From assembly GCA_964452105.1 (NCBI GenBank), contig CAYVLI010000199.1, positions 1 through 5,512 of the forward strand: a stretch of 5,512 bases of DNA, given 5' to 3'. The translations under genes and the position numbers were made by a program. A model generated the notes under the pieces. The model was not told the DNA's origin. It saw only the letters and a program-made list of their open reading frames with translations, and made no database searches. Positions 1 through 5,512 of this stretch are shown in pieces. The stretch comes from CAYVLI01 sp964452105 [NCBI: uncultured Nitrospinota bacterium]. GTDB taxonomy: Bacteria; JAUXIQ01. Positions within the stretch are counted from its first letter, which is position 1; each line of letters starts with the position of its first letter.

Positions 1-602
1 TAAAAGTCCTCACCTCCGGTAACCACATCTGGGATCGAAAAGAGATTACAGACTTCATAGATAATGAAGAGCGCCTTCTGAGGCCAGCAAATTATCCCGA
101 GGGATCACTGGGAAGAGGCTCTGGAATTTTCACCACCTCGGGAGGAGTGAAGATAGGCGTCATAAATCTCGAAGGGAGAGTATTCTTGAGCAGAGTGGAT
201 TGCCCCTTCAAGACTGCGCTCAGGGAAATATCTATTCTCAAGAAAACAACACCCATAATCATAGTTGATTTTCACGCCGAAGCCACCTCGGAAAAAATCG
301 CCCTCGGTTGGTATCTGGACGGAAAAGTCAGCGCGGTACTCGGCACCCATACCCATGTTCAAACAGCCGACGAAAGGATTCTACCCCAGGGGACGGCGTA
401 CATTACCGATGTGGGCATGACGGGGCCCATTAACTCGGTCATAGGAATCAAAAAAGAAGAAGTAATCGAAAAATTCATAACAAACATGCCCCGCAGGTTC
501 GAGTGCGCCACCGGACAGGGCATGTTATGTGGCGTGGTAATAGATATAGATGAATCTACCGGCCTGGCCAGAACGATTCACCGTCTGAACGTCCAGCCTT
601 GA
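1..602 (+). CDS. ymdB: YmdB-family metallophosphoesterase (TIGR00282), 5'-truncated by the window edge
   Basis: This is the C-terminal ~199 codons of a YmdB-type phosphodiesterase. The first whole codon is at 3 and the TGA stop is at 600-602. The Bacillus subtilis homologue hydrolyses 2',3'-cyclic nucleotides with a dinuclear metal centre in the cytoplasm and affects RNase Y-linked regulation. Visible signatures are TSGNHIWD near the left edge (a metal-ligand Asn followed by His), DFHAEATSEK (codons from about 267; metal-ligand His) and GTHTHVQTADE (from about 342; two metal-ligand His). GTAYITDVGMTGP, GWYLDGKVSAVLG and RPANYPEGS are also family-typical. By alignment from memory with the ~264-residue B. 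subtilis protein, about 60 N-terminal residues are missing, including the first Asp and Glu ligands. All ligands in the visible part are present and there is no frameshift. A GTG at 147 is internal, not the start. The gene often follows rny (RNase Y), so rny may lie just upstream of the window. Confidence 0.5.
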   Translation, partial: KVLTSGNHIWDRKEITDFIDNEERLLRPANYPEGSLGRGSGIFTTSGGVKIGVINLEGRVFLSRVDCPFKTALREISILKKTTPIIIVDFHAEATSEKIALGWYLDGKVSAVLGTHTHVQTADERILPQGTAYITDVGMTGPINSVIGIKKEEVIEKFITNMPRRFECATGQGMLCGVVIDIDESTGLARTIHRLNVQP

Positions 603-682
603 CCATGTGTCCTCCCCCTCGGGGCGCAGCCTCTATTACAGGGTGGACAAACCCACTTAAAAAATGGTAAAGAACCTGGGGT

Positions 683-714
683 GTATTATATTAACTTAAC
701 GATTAATATTATGC
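683..714. promoter_or_regulatory. AT-rich 32-base imperfect dyad, candidate operator upstream of the Ni/Co transporter
   Basis: Two 12-base arms (683-694 and 703-714) are complementary at 10 of 12 positions around an 8-base spacer. The inner seven pairs, ATATTAA (688-694) against TTAATAT (703-709), are perfect. It ends 70 bases before the transporter ATG, in the most AT-rich part of the 603-784 gap. A -10-like TATAGT lies just downstream at 716-721, with a weak TTAACT at 691-696 (19-base spacing), so a bound protein would cover the -35 region. A nickel- or iron-family repressor (NikR or Fur type) is a reasonable guess from the target gene, but the arms and spacing do not fit the Escherichia coli (GTATGA-N16-TCATAC) or Helicobacter (TATWATT-N11-AATWATA) NikR sites. 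The rest of the 603-784 gap shows no terminator hairpin and no riboswitch that I recognise. Confidence 0.5.
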
Positions 715-784
715 ATATAGTCCTATTAACCCCATAACCCGGAGCATCGTGGCAATATGTCGAGTCAGCTAAAAGGAGCAAGTA

Positions 785-1495
785 ATGGGATTCTTCCACC
801 CTGAGTTATTCACGATGATGGCTCTCGGCTTTCTGTTGGGCATCCAACATGCATTCAATGCCGACCATGTGATTGCCGTTTCCACACTGGTCACGAAAAA
901 CCAGAGCCTTAAGAAGTCATCATTCCTGGGCATATTCTGGGGCATAGGTCACACCATTACCCTCCTGGCCGTAGGTATGGCCATACTCACCCTCAAGTTG
1001 ACCATACCCGACAGGCTTGCCCTGTTCATGGAATTTATGGTAGGTGCAATGCTCGTTTTCCTGGGCGTCGTCGTCATCAGAGAACTGATAATTAACCGTA
1101 TTCACATGCACTCCCACCTTCATGGCCGGCAAGCGCACCTGCACCTTCACTCCCACGTGGAAGAGCAAGCCCACATCCACCAGCACATCAAACCCGAGTT
1201 CAAGTCCATGATGGTGGGAATGGTGCACGGCCTGGCCGGGAGCGCAGCCCTGATGCTCCTCGTATTGACAAGCGCACCGTCCATAAGCAGCGGCCTGTTA
1301 TATATAGTTATATTCGGTATAGGCTCCATAATAGGAATGATGGGCGTAAGCACCCTCATAAGCCTTCCCTTCATGGTGACCGCAAAAAAATTGGAGAACT
1401 TTAGCAACAAGATCAAGGCCGGCGCCGGCATAATAAGCATCGGACTGGGCATTTTCATAATGCTGGAAATCGGAATAGGAAAAGGACTCTTTTAG
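785..1495 (+). CDS. NicO/UreH-like nickel/cobalt permease with His-rich loop
   Basis: A 236-residue inner-membrane protein of the nickel/cobalt transporter superfamily, the UreH-like branch often annotated as a urease accessory or high-affinity nickel transport protein. The predicted role is Ni2+ or Co2+ import for metalloenzymes. The signature is the HX4DH motif in the first helix, H22-A-F-N-A-D27-H28, within GIQHAFNADHVIAVST. A second polar motif, GIFWGIGHT (H56), lies in helix II, and GMVHGLAGSAALM (H148) in helix IV. Hydrophobic segments lie at roughly 8-26, 45-70, 78-101, 142-163, 168-197 and 212-232, giving six helices. The loop after helix III (107-134) holds 11 His in 28 residues, arranged as HxH repeats. 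The ATG at 785 is supported by AAGGAG at 773-778 with 6-base spacing. The next gene starts 60 bases downstream with no terminator between, so the two are probably co-transcribed. Family assignment is firm. The choice between Ni and Co, and the direction of transport, cannot be read from the sequence. Confidence 0.5.
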   Translation: MGFFHPELFTMMALGFLLGIQHAFNADHVIAVSTLVTKNQSLKKSSFLGIFWGIGHTITLLAVGMAILTLKLTIPDRLALFMEFMVGAMLVFLGVVVIRELIINRIHMHSHLHGRQAHLHLHSHVEEQAHIHQHIKPEFKSMMVGMVHGLAGSAALMLLVLTSAPSISSGLLYIVIFGIGSIIGMMGVSTLISLPFMVTAKKLENFSNKIKAGAGIISIGLGIFIMLEIGIGKGLF

Positions 1496-1555
1496 CAATT
1501 CCTCCCTCTTCTAACTGAAAACCGTTACGCAATTTTTATAAGGAAACTACCGACT

Positions 1556-2614
1556 ATGCAATCTGAAACAAACGGCGGGCCGGAGCTTATCCTGGCCATG
1601 GATATCGGCTCCGGGACACAGGATATCCTGCTGTACGACCCTGATACATCCATAGAAAACTGCGTGAAGATGGTGTTACCCTCACAAACCACCATTATAG
1701 GCCGACGTATAGACAGACTCACTCGGGCCGAAAAACCTATATTCCTCATGGGAAATCTCATGGGCGGCGGACCATGCTCAGGAGCCGTGAGGAATCACCT
1801 CAAGGCAGGGTTAAAAGTTTACGCAACCGAACTGGCTGCCATGACCCTTAAAGATAACCTGGACGCAGTCAGGGAACGGGGGGTGATCATAACCGAGGAA
1901 GCTCCCCGGGAGGCGGTCCCGGTGGAAATGAAGGACGTAGACCCGGAAGCCCTCAAGTCTGCAGCGGAGCTTTTCAACGTGGAATTCCCTGAACGATTTG
2001 CGATAGCCGTCCAGGACCACGGCCATTCACCACACATGAGCAACAGGAAGTTTCGTTTCCAGCACTGGAAAAAATTCATGGAAGAGGGAGGCCACCTGTC
2101 CGGACTGGCCTATTTCGACGTCCCCCCGTATATGACCAGGATGCAGGCGGTACAGCGGACCCTCCCGGGAGCAATGCTCATGGACACGGGCAGCGCGGCA
2201 ATCTGGGGCGCCTTCAGCGATCCAGTCGTGGAATCGAAGAGAGACGATGGAATAGTCATGTTGAACCTGGGTAACCAGCACACCGTAGGCGTTCTGGTAA
2301 AAGGGGAACACGTCCTCGGCGTGTTCGAACACCATACCCGCATCCTCGATGCTGAATCCCTTAAAGGCTTCCTGGATGATTTCATGGAAGGGGTGCTTAC
2401 CAATGAAACCGTCTTCGACAGCGGAGGACACGGCGCCTTTATATCTCCCAAATACGAGGGTGAAAAGAGATTTAGCTTCGTCAGTGTAACCGGTCCTCAG
2501 AGAGCCATGGCCGAAAACCTGGGGCGCTACTTCGCCGTGCCCAACGGGGACATGATGCTCGCGGGCTGTTTCGGCCTGGTTAACGCCTACCTGAGCATAA
2601 CAAAAAATAAATGA
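1556..2614 (+). CDS. DUF1786 family protein with ASKHA-like nucleotide-binding pattern
   Basis: A 352-residue soluble protein that I recognise as DUF1786 (PF08735). Pfam carries an old label, 'putative pyruvate formate-lyase activating enzyme', but the protein has no CxxxCxxC radical-SAM motif, only three Cys (36, 74, 338), so I would not use that name. It looks like an ASKHA (actin/sugar kinase/Hsp70) fold. The phosphate-1-like motif is LAMDIGSGTQDILLYD (13-28). A second MDTGSA motif is at 209-214, a phosphate-2-like MLNLGNQHTVGVLV at 235-248, and an adenosine-motif-like SVTGPQRAM at 310-318. The stretch GNLMGGGPCSG (66-76) and the His cluster D154-H-G-H-S-P-H160 are also distinctive. No signal peptide or membrane helix is seen. 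The start is supported by AAGGAA at 1540-1545, 10 bases before the ATG. It probably forms an operon with the Ni/Co permease upstream. I know of no established function. ATP-dependent activation or assembly of a metalloenzyme is inferred from the fold and neighbour only. Confidence 0.5.
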   Translation: MQSETNGGPELILAMDIGSGTQDILLYDPDTSIENCVKMVLPSQTTIIGRRIDRLTRAEKPIFLMGNLMGGGPCSGAVRNHLKAGLKVYATELAAMTLKDNLDAVRERGVIITEEAPREAVPVEMKDVDPEALKSAAELFNVEFPERFAIAVQDHGHSPHMSNRKFRFQHWKKFMEEGGHLSGLAYFDVPPYMTRMQAVQRTLPGAMLMDTGSAAIWGAFSDPVVESKRDDGIVMLNLGNQHTVGVLVKGEHVLGVFEHHTRILDAESLKGFLDDFMEGVLTNETVFDSGGHGAFISPKYEGEKRFSFVSVTGPQRAMAENLGRYFAVPNGDMMLAGCFGLVNAYLSITKNK

Positions 2615-2892
2615 CCTAAATGGTATGGCCGAAACATCGGTTTAAGTAGAATCCCCCCCAGGAGCCGTATAACAGATATACATACATATAAGACAAATCC
2701 CCCCTCGTTGTGCTCCCCTTTAAGAGGTTCCAATTTCCCCTGCCTTCGCCCAAGGATTAAATAAAGTGTTCTGAAATAGAGAAATCCTCCGGCATCGATA
2801 TATATTTACCCCCAAATAAAGAGATAAATCAGGCTTCGTAACGTGTGGATATTATTTCAGACCTGAGCTCTTCATCATGTCGAGGGACGGTG
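2615..2892. other. Intergenic gap between the DUF1786 and DUF255 genes
   Basis: A 278-base AT-rich spacer with no open frame that I believe. A weak hairpin, CCGA/TCGG at 2629-2640 followed by only three T, could be a poor terminator for the upstream gene but is too short to call. Runs such as TATATATT at 2799-2806 resemble a -10 box, yet no -35 hexamer lies at a suitable distance. A separate promoter for the DUF255 gene is likely from the gap length, but I cannot place it. An in-frame extension of the DUF255 gene reaches back to a GTG at 2845 and is considered non-coding here. Confidence 0.5.
2882..2887 (+). promoter_or_regulatory. Ribosome binding site selecting the GTG start at 2893
   Basis: GAGGGA lies with its GAGG core (2882-2885) 7 bases before the GTG at 2893 and 4 bases before a tandem in-frame GTG at 2890. 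The farther upstream GTG at 2845 has only an isolated AGG about 11 bases away. This spacing, plus the signal-like sequence that then begins the protein with a Lys-rich n-region, favours 2893. A competing internal site, GAAGGGG at 2977-2983, is only 2 bases from the ATG at 2986. Confidence 0.5.
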
Positions 2893-5097
2893 GTGGCGCT
2901 TAAAAAAGCAAAAACAGCCCTGGTTATGATGTTCTGCATCGCCATGGTAGTTTCGGGTTTAGTAACTTCCACGAGTGAAGGGGCAATGAACAAAGGAACT
3001 GAATCAAAAGTAAAATATACCAACAGGCTGAAATTTGAGAAGAGCCCATATCTGCTTCAGCATGCGGATAATCCTGTGGACTGGTATCCATGGGGACAGG
3101 AAGCGTTCGATAAAGCCCTAAAAGAAGATAAACCTATCTTCCTCTCCATAGGCTATTCAACCTGTCACTGGTGCCACGTCATGGAACACGAATCATTTGA
3201 AGACCCGGAAGTAGCCAAGCTAATGAACGAAGCGTTTGTGTCCGTGAAGGTGGACCGCGAAGAACGACCGGACATAGATGAAATTTACATGAAGGTATCT
3301 CAGATGTTGACAGGAAGCGGCGGATGGCCTCTAACCATCATCATGACACCCGACAAGAAACCTTTCTTCGCCACCACATACATCCCTAAAAATACTCGAT
3401 TCGGGCGAATGGGAATGCTCGATTTGATACCCCGGCTCAAAGAGGTGTGGGACAAACAGAGAAAGGATGTATTAAATTCGGCCGATCAAATCGTCGATGC
3501 GCTCCAGCAGAATTCTCAACAAGCGCCCCATGAAGAACTGGACGAATCCGTGCTCAAACAGGCCTATGAGCAGCTTTCGGGCCTCTACGACGAGAAAGAT
3601 GGCGGCTTCGGAAGTTCGCCCAAGTTTCCCAGCCCGCATAATTTCCTGTTCCTGCTGCGATACTGGAAGCAGACAGGCAATGAAAGAGCTCTGGAGATGG
3701 TGGAAAAAACCCTTCAATCGATGAGGCGAGGGGGCATCTTCGATCAAGTCGGGTTCGGTTTTCACCGCTACTCCACAGACTCGAAATGGCTCGTGCCGCA
3801 CTTCGAAAAAATGCTTTACGATCAGGCGATGCTGGCCATGGCTTACACCGAGGCTTATCAGGCAACCGGAAAAAAAGAATACAAAAGAACGGCAAAGGAG
3901 ATTTTCACCTACGTTTTGCGGGATATGACGTCGCCCGATGGCGGGTTTTACTCTGCAGAGGACGCCGACAGCGAAGGCATAGAGGGTAAGTACTATCTCT
4001 GGTCCTACAAGGAAATCCATGAGGTTCTCAGCAGCGAAGAAGCCGACTTTGTCACCCACGTATTTAATATCAAAAAGGAAGGTAATTTTTCGCAAGAGGC
4101 GACCGGGGAAACGGTTTCGGCTAACATTTTACATTTAAACAAACCAATTAAGGAAATCGCCTCCGGCCTTAATCTATCCCAGGCCGATTTTGAAAAAAAG
4201 CTCGAGGACGCAAGGCAGAAACTGTTCGCCCATCGTGAAAAACGCATACATCCGTTCAAAGACGATAAAATCCTGGCCGATTGGAACGGCCTCATGATAG
4301 CGGCTCTGGCCAAAAGCGCCCGTGCATTCGATGAACCCGAGCACACCGCAGCCGCCAGACGCGCCGTGGATTTCATATTAAAGAAAATGAGCGCCGATGA
4401 CGGCCGACTGTTTCATCGTTACAGAACGGGCGAAGCCGCTGTGCCGGCCTATCTGGATGATTACGCTTTTTTTATCTGGGGATTGATTGAACTCTATGAG
4501 ACCACATTTGATGTAAACTACCTCCAGACCGCACTCCACCTGAATAAAGATTTGTTGGAGCACTTCTGGGATGGACAAAATGGAGGATTCTATTCCACCG
4601 CCAATGACGGAGAAAGCCTGCTCGTTCGCCAGAAAAAAATCTACGACGGCGCCGTTCCATCGGGAAACTCGGTGGCCATGTTAAACCTGCTGCGCCTGGG
4701 ACGCATAACAGCAGACAGCACTCTCGAAGAAAAAGCGTCAAAAATAGAGCAAGTTTTTTCCCGTGAGGTCAAACAGGGACCGGCCGCTTACACCCAGCTC
4801 TTGATGGGCGTTCATTTCGGGATAGGCCCCTCCTACGAGGTCGTCATAGTGGGCGACTCGGATGCACGAGATACAAAAGCCATGCTTAAAACCCTCTACC
4901 AGCGCTTTATCCCGAGCAAGATAGTTATCCTGCGCCCTGCGGAACAAAAATCACCAAGAATAGACAGCCTCTCGGAGTTCGTCAAATATCAGAGCAGTAT
5001 CGACGGCAAAGCCACCGCTTACGTCTGCCTCAACTATAAATGCAAATTACCGACGACGGACACGCGCAAAATGCTGAACTTGCTCAATGCCGAATAG
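2893..5097 (+). CDS. DUF255/YyaL-like thioredoxin-domain protein with probable N-terminal signal or anchor
   Basis: A 734-residue protein of the DUF255 family (bacterial YyaL, animal SPATA20). From the N-terminus: a probable Sec signal or anchor (Lys4-Lys5-Lys7, hydrophobic 9-24, then a small polar stretch without a lipobox). Next is a thioredoxin-like domain at about 46-205 with [17 protein letters not shown], the redox motif C91-H-W-C94-[10 protein letters not shown] and GGWPLT. A long all-helical part from about 220 resembles the (alpha/alpha)6 barrels of AGE-type epimerases and glycosidases. Its conserved blocks are [12 protein letters not shown] (237-248), [17 protein letters not shown] (280-296), [11 protein letters not shown] (302-312), [13 protein letters not shown] (350-362) and [12 protein letters not shown] (457-468). 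The C-terminus carries [10 protein letters not shown]. All expected blocks are present, so it is intact. The family's reaction is unproven; a redox or sugar-related role is suggested by the folds. The start is GTG at 2893, from the GAGG Shine-Dalgarno. An alternative ATG at 2986 would give a 703-residue cytosolic form. The gene is probably monocistronic, since 278 bases precede it and repeats follow. Confidence 0.5.
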   Translation: MALKKAKTALVMMFCIAMVVSGLVTSTSEGAMNKGTESKVKYTNRLKFEKSPYLLQHADNPVDWYPWGQEAFDKALKEDKPIFLSIGYSTCHWCHVMEHESFEDPEVAKLMNEAFVSVKVDREERPDIDEIYMKVSQMLTGSGGWPLTIIMTPDKKPFFATTYIPKNTRFGRMGMLDLIPRLKEVWDKQRKDVLNSADQIVDALQQNSQQAPHEELDESVLKQAYEQLSGLYDEKDGGFGSSPKFPSPHNFLFLLRYWKQTGNERALEMVEKTLQSMRRGGIFDQVGFGFHRYSTDSKWLVPHFEKMLYDQAMLAMAYTEAYQATGKKEYKRTAKEIFTYVLRDMTSPDGGFYSAEDADSEGIEGKYYLWSYKEIHEVLSSEEADFVTHVFNIKKEGNFSQEATGETVSANILHLNKPIKEIASGLNLSQADFEKKLEDARQKLFAHREKRIHPFKDDKILADWNGLMIAALAKSARAFDEPEHTAAARRAVDFILKKMSADDGRLFHRYRTGEAAVPAYLDDYAFFIWGLIELYETTFDVNYLQTALHLNKDLLEHFWDGQNGGFYSTANDGESLLVRQKKIYDGAVPSGNSVAMLNLLRLGRITADSTLEEKASKIEQVFSREVKQGPAAYTQLLMGVHFGIGPSYEVVIVGDSDARDTKAMLKTLYQRFIPSKIVILRPAEQKSPRIDSLSEFVKYQSSIDGKATAYVCLNYKCKLPTTDTRKMLNLLNAE

Positions 5098-5131
5098 TAA
5101 AGGTAATGCAGACGAACGAGCAACAGGAGAT

Positions 5132-5166
5132 ATGCCTTTTTTGTTACGTTGAAATCGTAAAAATCT
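5132..5166 (+). repeat. Direct repeat, copy 1 (left of the REP pair)
   Basis: ATGCCTTTTTT (5132-5142) is followed directly by a 24-base unit at 5143-5166 that begins GTTACGTTGAAATCGTAA. The same 24 bases recur at 5309-5332 with a single difference (A at 5161, G at 5327). Inside the unit, TTACG and CGTAA form a 5-base inverted repeat around a 7-base loop. It begins about 35 bases after the DUF255 stop. Its origin is unknown. Confidence 0.5.
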
Positions 5167-5173
5167 GTTCCCT

Positions 5174-5203
5174 GTCATTCCCCGGCTTGACCGGGGAATC
5201 CAG
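5174..5203 (+). repeat. REP-like palindrome, + orientation
   Basis: A perfect 9-base stem, ATTCCCCGG (5177-5185) with CCGGGGAAT (5191-5199), closes a 5-base loop, with GTC on the left and CCAG on the right. The GTCATTCCC...GGGAATCCAG frame is a common dispersed intergenic palindrome in proteobacterial genomes, similar to the REP/dRS3 type. Its place 77 bases after the DUF255 stop suggests it may stabilise the mRNA 3' end or weaken read-through. It lacks a T-run, so it is not a standard intrinsic terminator. Confidence 0.5.
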
Positions 5204-5227
5204 GCAAGTTGCAAACCATTAAAAATA

Positions 5228-5254
5228 CTGGATTCCCGCTTTCGCGGGAATGAC
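5228..5254 (-). repeat. REP-like palindrome, - orientation
   Basis: Read on the - strand this has the same GTCATTCCC...GGGAATCCAG frame as the copy at 5174-5203. The stem is ATTCCCGC (5232-5239) with GCGGGAAT (5244-5251) around a 4-base loop. The inner stem bases differ from the first copy (CGC instead of CCGG) but still pair, showing that structure rather than sequence is kept. Together the two copies form a head-to-head doublet whose CCAG and CTGG ends face each other across 24 bases. Confidence 0.5.
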
Positions 5255-5269
5255 CTCAGATACTAAATG

Positions 5270-5300
5270 TAAAAAAGCAGTATCATACATGACTTTTTTA
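5270..5300. repeat. A-tract/T-tract inverted repeat
   Basis: TAAAAAAG (5270-5277) and CTTTTTTA (5293-5300) are exact reverse complements separated by 15 bases. The transcript on either strand could fold into an 8-base, almost pure A-U stem. This is too weak for a dependable terminator, although the T6 tract gives it a terminator-like look. The right arm overlaps the start of the second direct-repeat copy. Confidence 0.5.
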
Positions 5301-5332
5301 GCGTTCACGTTACGTTGAAATCGTAAGAATCT
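5289..5332 (+). repeat. Direct repeat, copy 2 (right of the REP pair)
   Basis: ATGACTTTTTT (5289-5299) matches 10 of 11 bases of the corresponding start of copy 1. Nine extra bases (5300-5308) follow, then the 24-base unit at 5309-5332 with one mismatch to 5143-5166. The 24-base units are 166 bases apart and bracket the REP doublet. The partial GACTTTTACG at 5340-5349 may be a further decayed fragment of the T-rich end. Confidence 0.5.
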
Positions 5333-5477
5333 TCATCCAGACTTTTACGAGCACACCAATCCAGAACTTTCCCCATTTTTCGGTCTGCAGTTGGAGTTTC
5401 TGGTTCAGCGTTAATGGGTTATGGAGTCAGGCAAGTGGAATAGGGTTTCTGGTTAAAAAATGGAGAAACTTTAAGTG

Positions 5478-5490
5478 AGTAGATTCTACT
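5478..5490. repeat. Short palindrome AGTAGA-T-TCTACT
   Basis: Perfect 6-base arms (5478-5483 and 5485-5490) around one base. The minimal spacer suits a protein-binding dyad better than an RNA hairpin. It lies seven bases before a second palindrome at the window edge, which makes a regulatory site for a downstream gene possible. Confidence 0.5.
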
Positions 5491-5496
5491 GATACC

Positions 5497-5512
5497 TGCC
5501 CATTCATGGGCA
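5497..5512. repeat. Palindrome TGCCCAT-TC-ATGGGCA at the window edge
   Basis: Perfect 7-base arms (5497-5503 and 5506-5512) around a 2-base centre. The arm runs to the last base, so the palindrome may extend further. Left-flanking ACC would pair with GGT if that follows at 5513. It could be an operator, a terminator stem or the end of a repeat element. Confidence 0.5.

Larger units (their letters stand above)
5333..5512. other. Non-coding tail with short repeats, no gene seen
   Basis: No open frame of credible composition and no RNA gene are visible on either strand. GTTTCTGGTT occurs twice (5396-5405, 5445-5454), and ATCCAGACTTTT (5335-5346) is echoed by ATCCAGAACTTT (5359-5370). The window edge carries two adjacent palindromes, annotated separately. 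The stretch may be the upstream region of a gene beyond the window, or decayed repeat DNA. Confidence 0.5.

Noticed and set aside
147-602. Complete short gene starting at GTG 147
   Set aside because: The frame is open back to the window edge with clear YmdB sequence (TSGNHIWD, RPANYPEGS) upstream of 147, so this is an internal codon of a truncated gene.
611-624. CCCC-TC-GGGG as a terminator after ymdB
   Set aside because: The two-base centre cannot form a stable loop and no T-run follows.
603-784. Cobalamin or NiCo riboswitch ahead of the permease gene
   Set aside because: No B12-box or other conserved riboswitch core is visible, and only about 60 bases would remain after the likely transcription start.
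920-1228. Antisense frame starting with a His-rich segment opposite the permease gene
   Set aside because: The His-rich start arises from CAT/ATG symmetry in the permease sequence; the frame lies wholly within a conserved gene.
2629-2643. CCGA-AACA-TCGG-TTT as a terminator after the DUF1786 gene
   Set aside because: A four-base stem with three T is too weak; it occurs easily by chance.
2771-2806. Promoter for the DUF255 gene from CTGAAA and TATATT
   Set aside because: The spacing is about 24 bases, well outside the usual 16-18, and the AT-rich stretch gives -10-like words by chance.
3472-4095. A 207-codon antisense frame inside the DUF255 gene
   Set aside because: It lies fully opposite strongly conserved coding sequence, has no recognisable domain or credible ribosome site, and is a shadow of the + strand gene.
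5040-5222. A 60-codon frame overlapping the end of the DUF255 gene
   Set aside because: It overlaps a conserved C-terminus in another frame, and its tail (SFPGLTGESRQ) is just translation of the REP palindrome, a common false call.

Overview
The window looks like ordinary chromosomal DNA from a Gram-negative, probably anaerobic bacterium, most plausibly a member of Desulfobacterota (the old Deltaproteobacteria) or a nearby phylum. This rests on the mix of families: a YmdB-type phosphodiesterase, a UreH-like nickel/cobalt permease, a DUF1786 protein and a DUF255 thioredoxin-domain protein. It also rests on frequent ATA, AGA and AGG codons in DNA of about 50% GC, and on a REP-like palindrome pair. 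The assignment is an inference; there is no rRNA or marker gene here.

All four genes lie on the + strand. Positions 1-602 hold the C-terminal three quarters of ymdB, a dinuclear-metal phosphodiesterase. A 182-base gap follows, with an AT-rich imperfect dyad at 683-714 that could be an operator. Next comes a probable two-gene unit: a six-helix NicO/UreH-like Ni/Co transporter with a His-rich loop (785-1495), then, 60 bases later, a DUF1786 protein with an ASKHA-like (actin/sugar kinase/Hsp70) ATPase pattern (1556-2614). After a 278-base gap without convincing signals, a large DUF255/YyaL-like protein (2893-5097) pairs an N-terminal CHWCH thioredoxin-like domain with an alpha/alpha-barrel-like C-terminal part. 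Its best-supported start gives it a Sec-type signal or anchor sequence, unlike the usual cytosolic form.

The last 415 bases (5098-5512) contain no gene I can support but are rich in repeats. Two REP-like palindromes lie head to head. They sit between two near-identical 24-base direct repeats (one mismatch), and two short palindromes lie at the right edge. This could be a small non-autonomous repeat element or the decayed remains of one.

I see no clear new defence, mobile or biosynthetic system. The points most worth checking are the Ni/Co transporter-DUF1786 pairing with its upstream dyad, the possible export of the DUF255 protein, and the bracketed REP pair.
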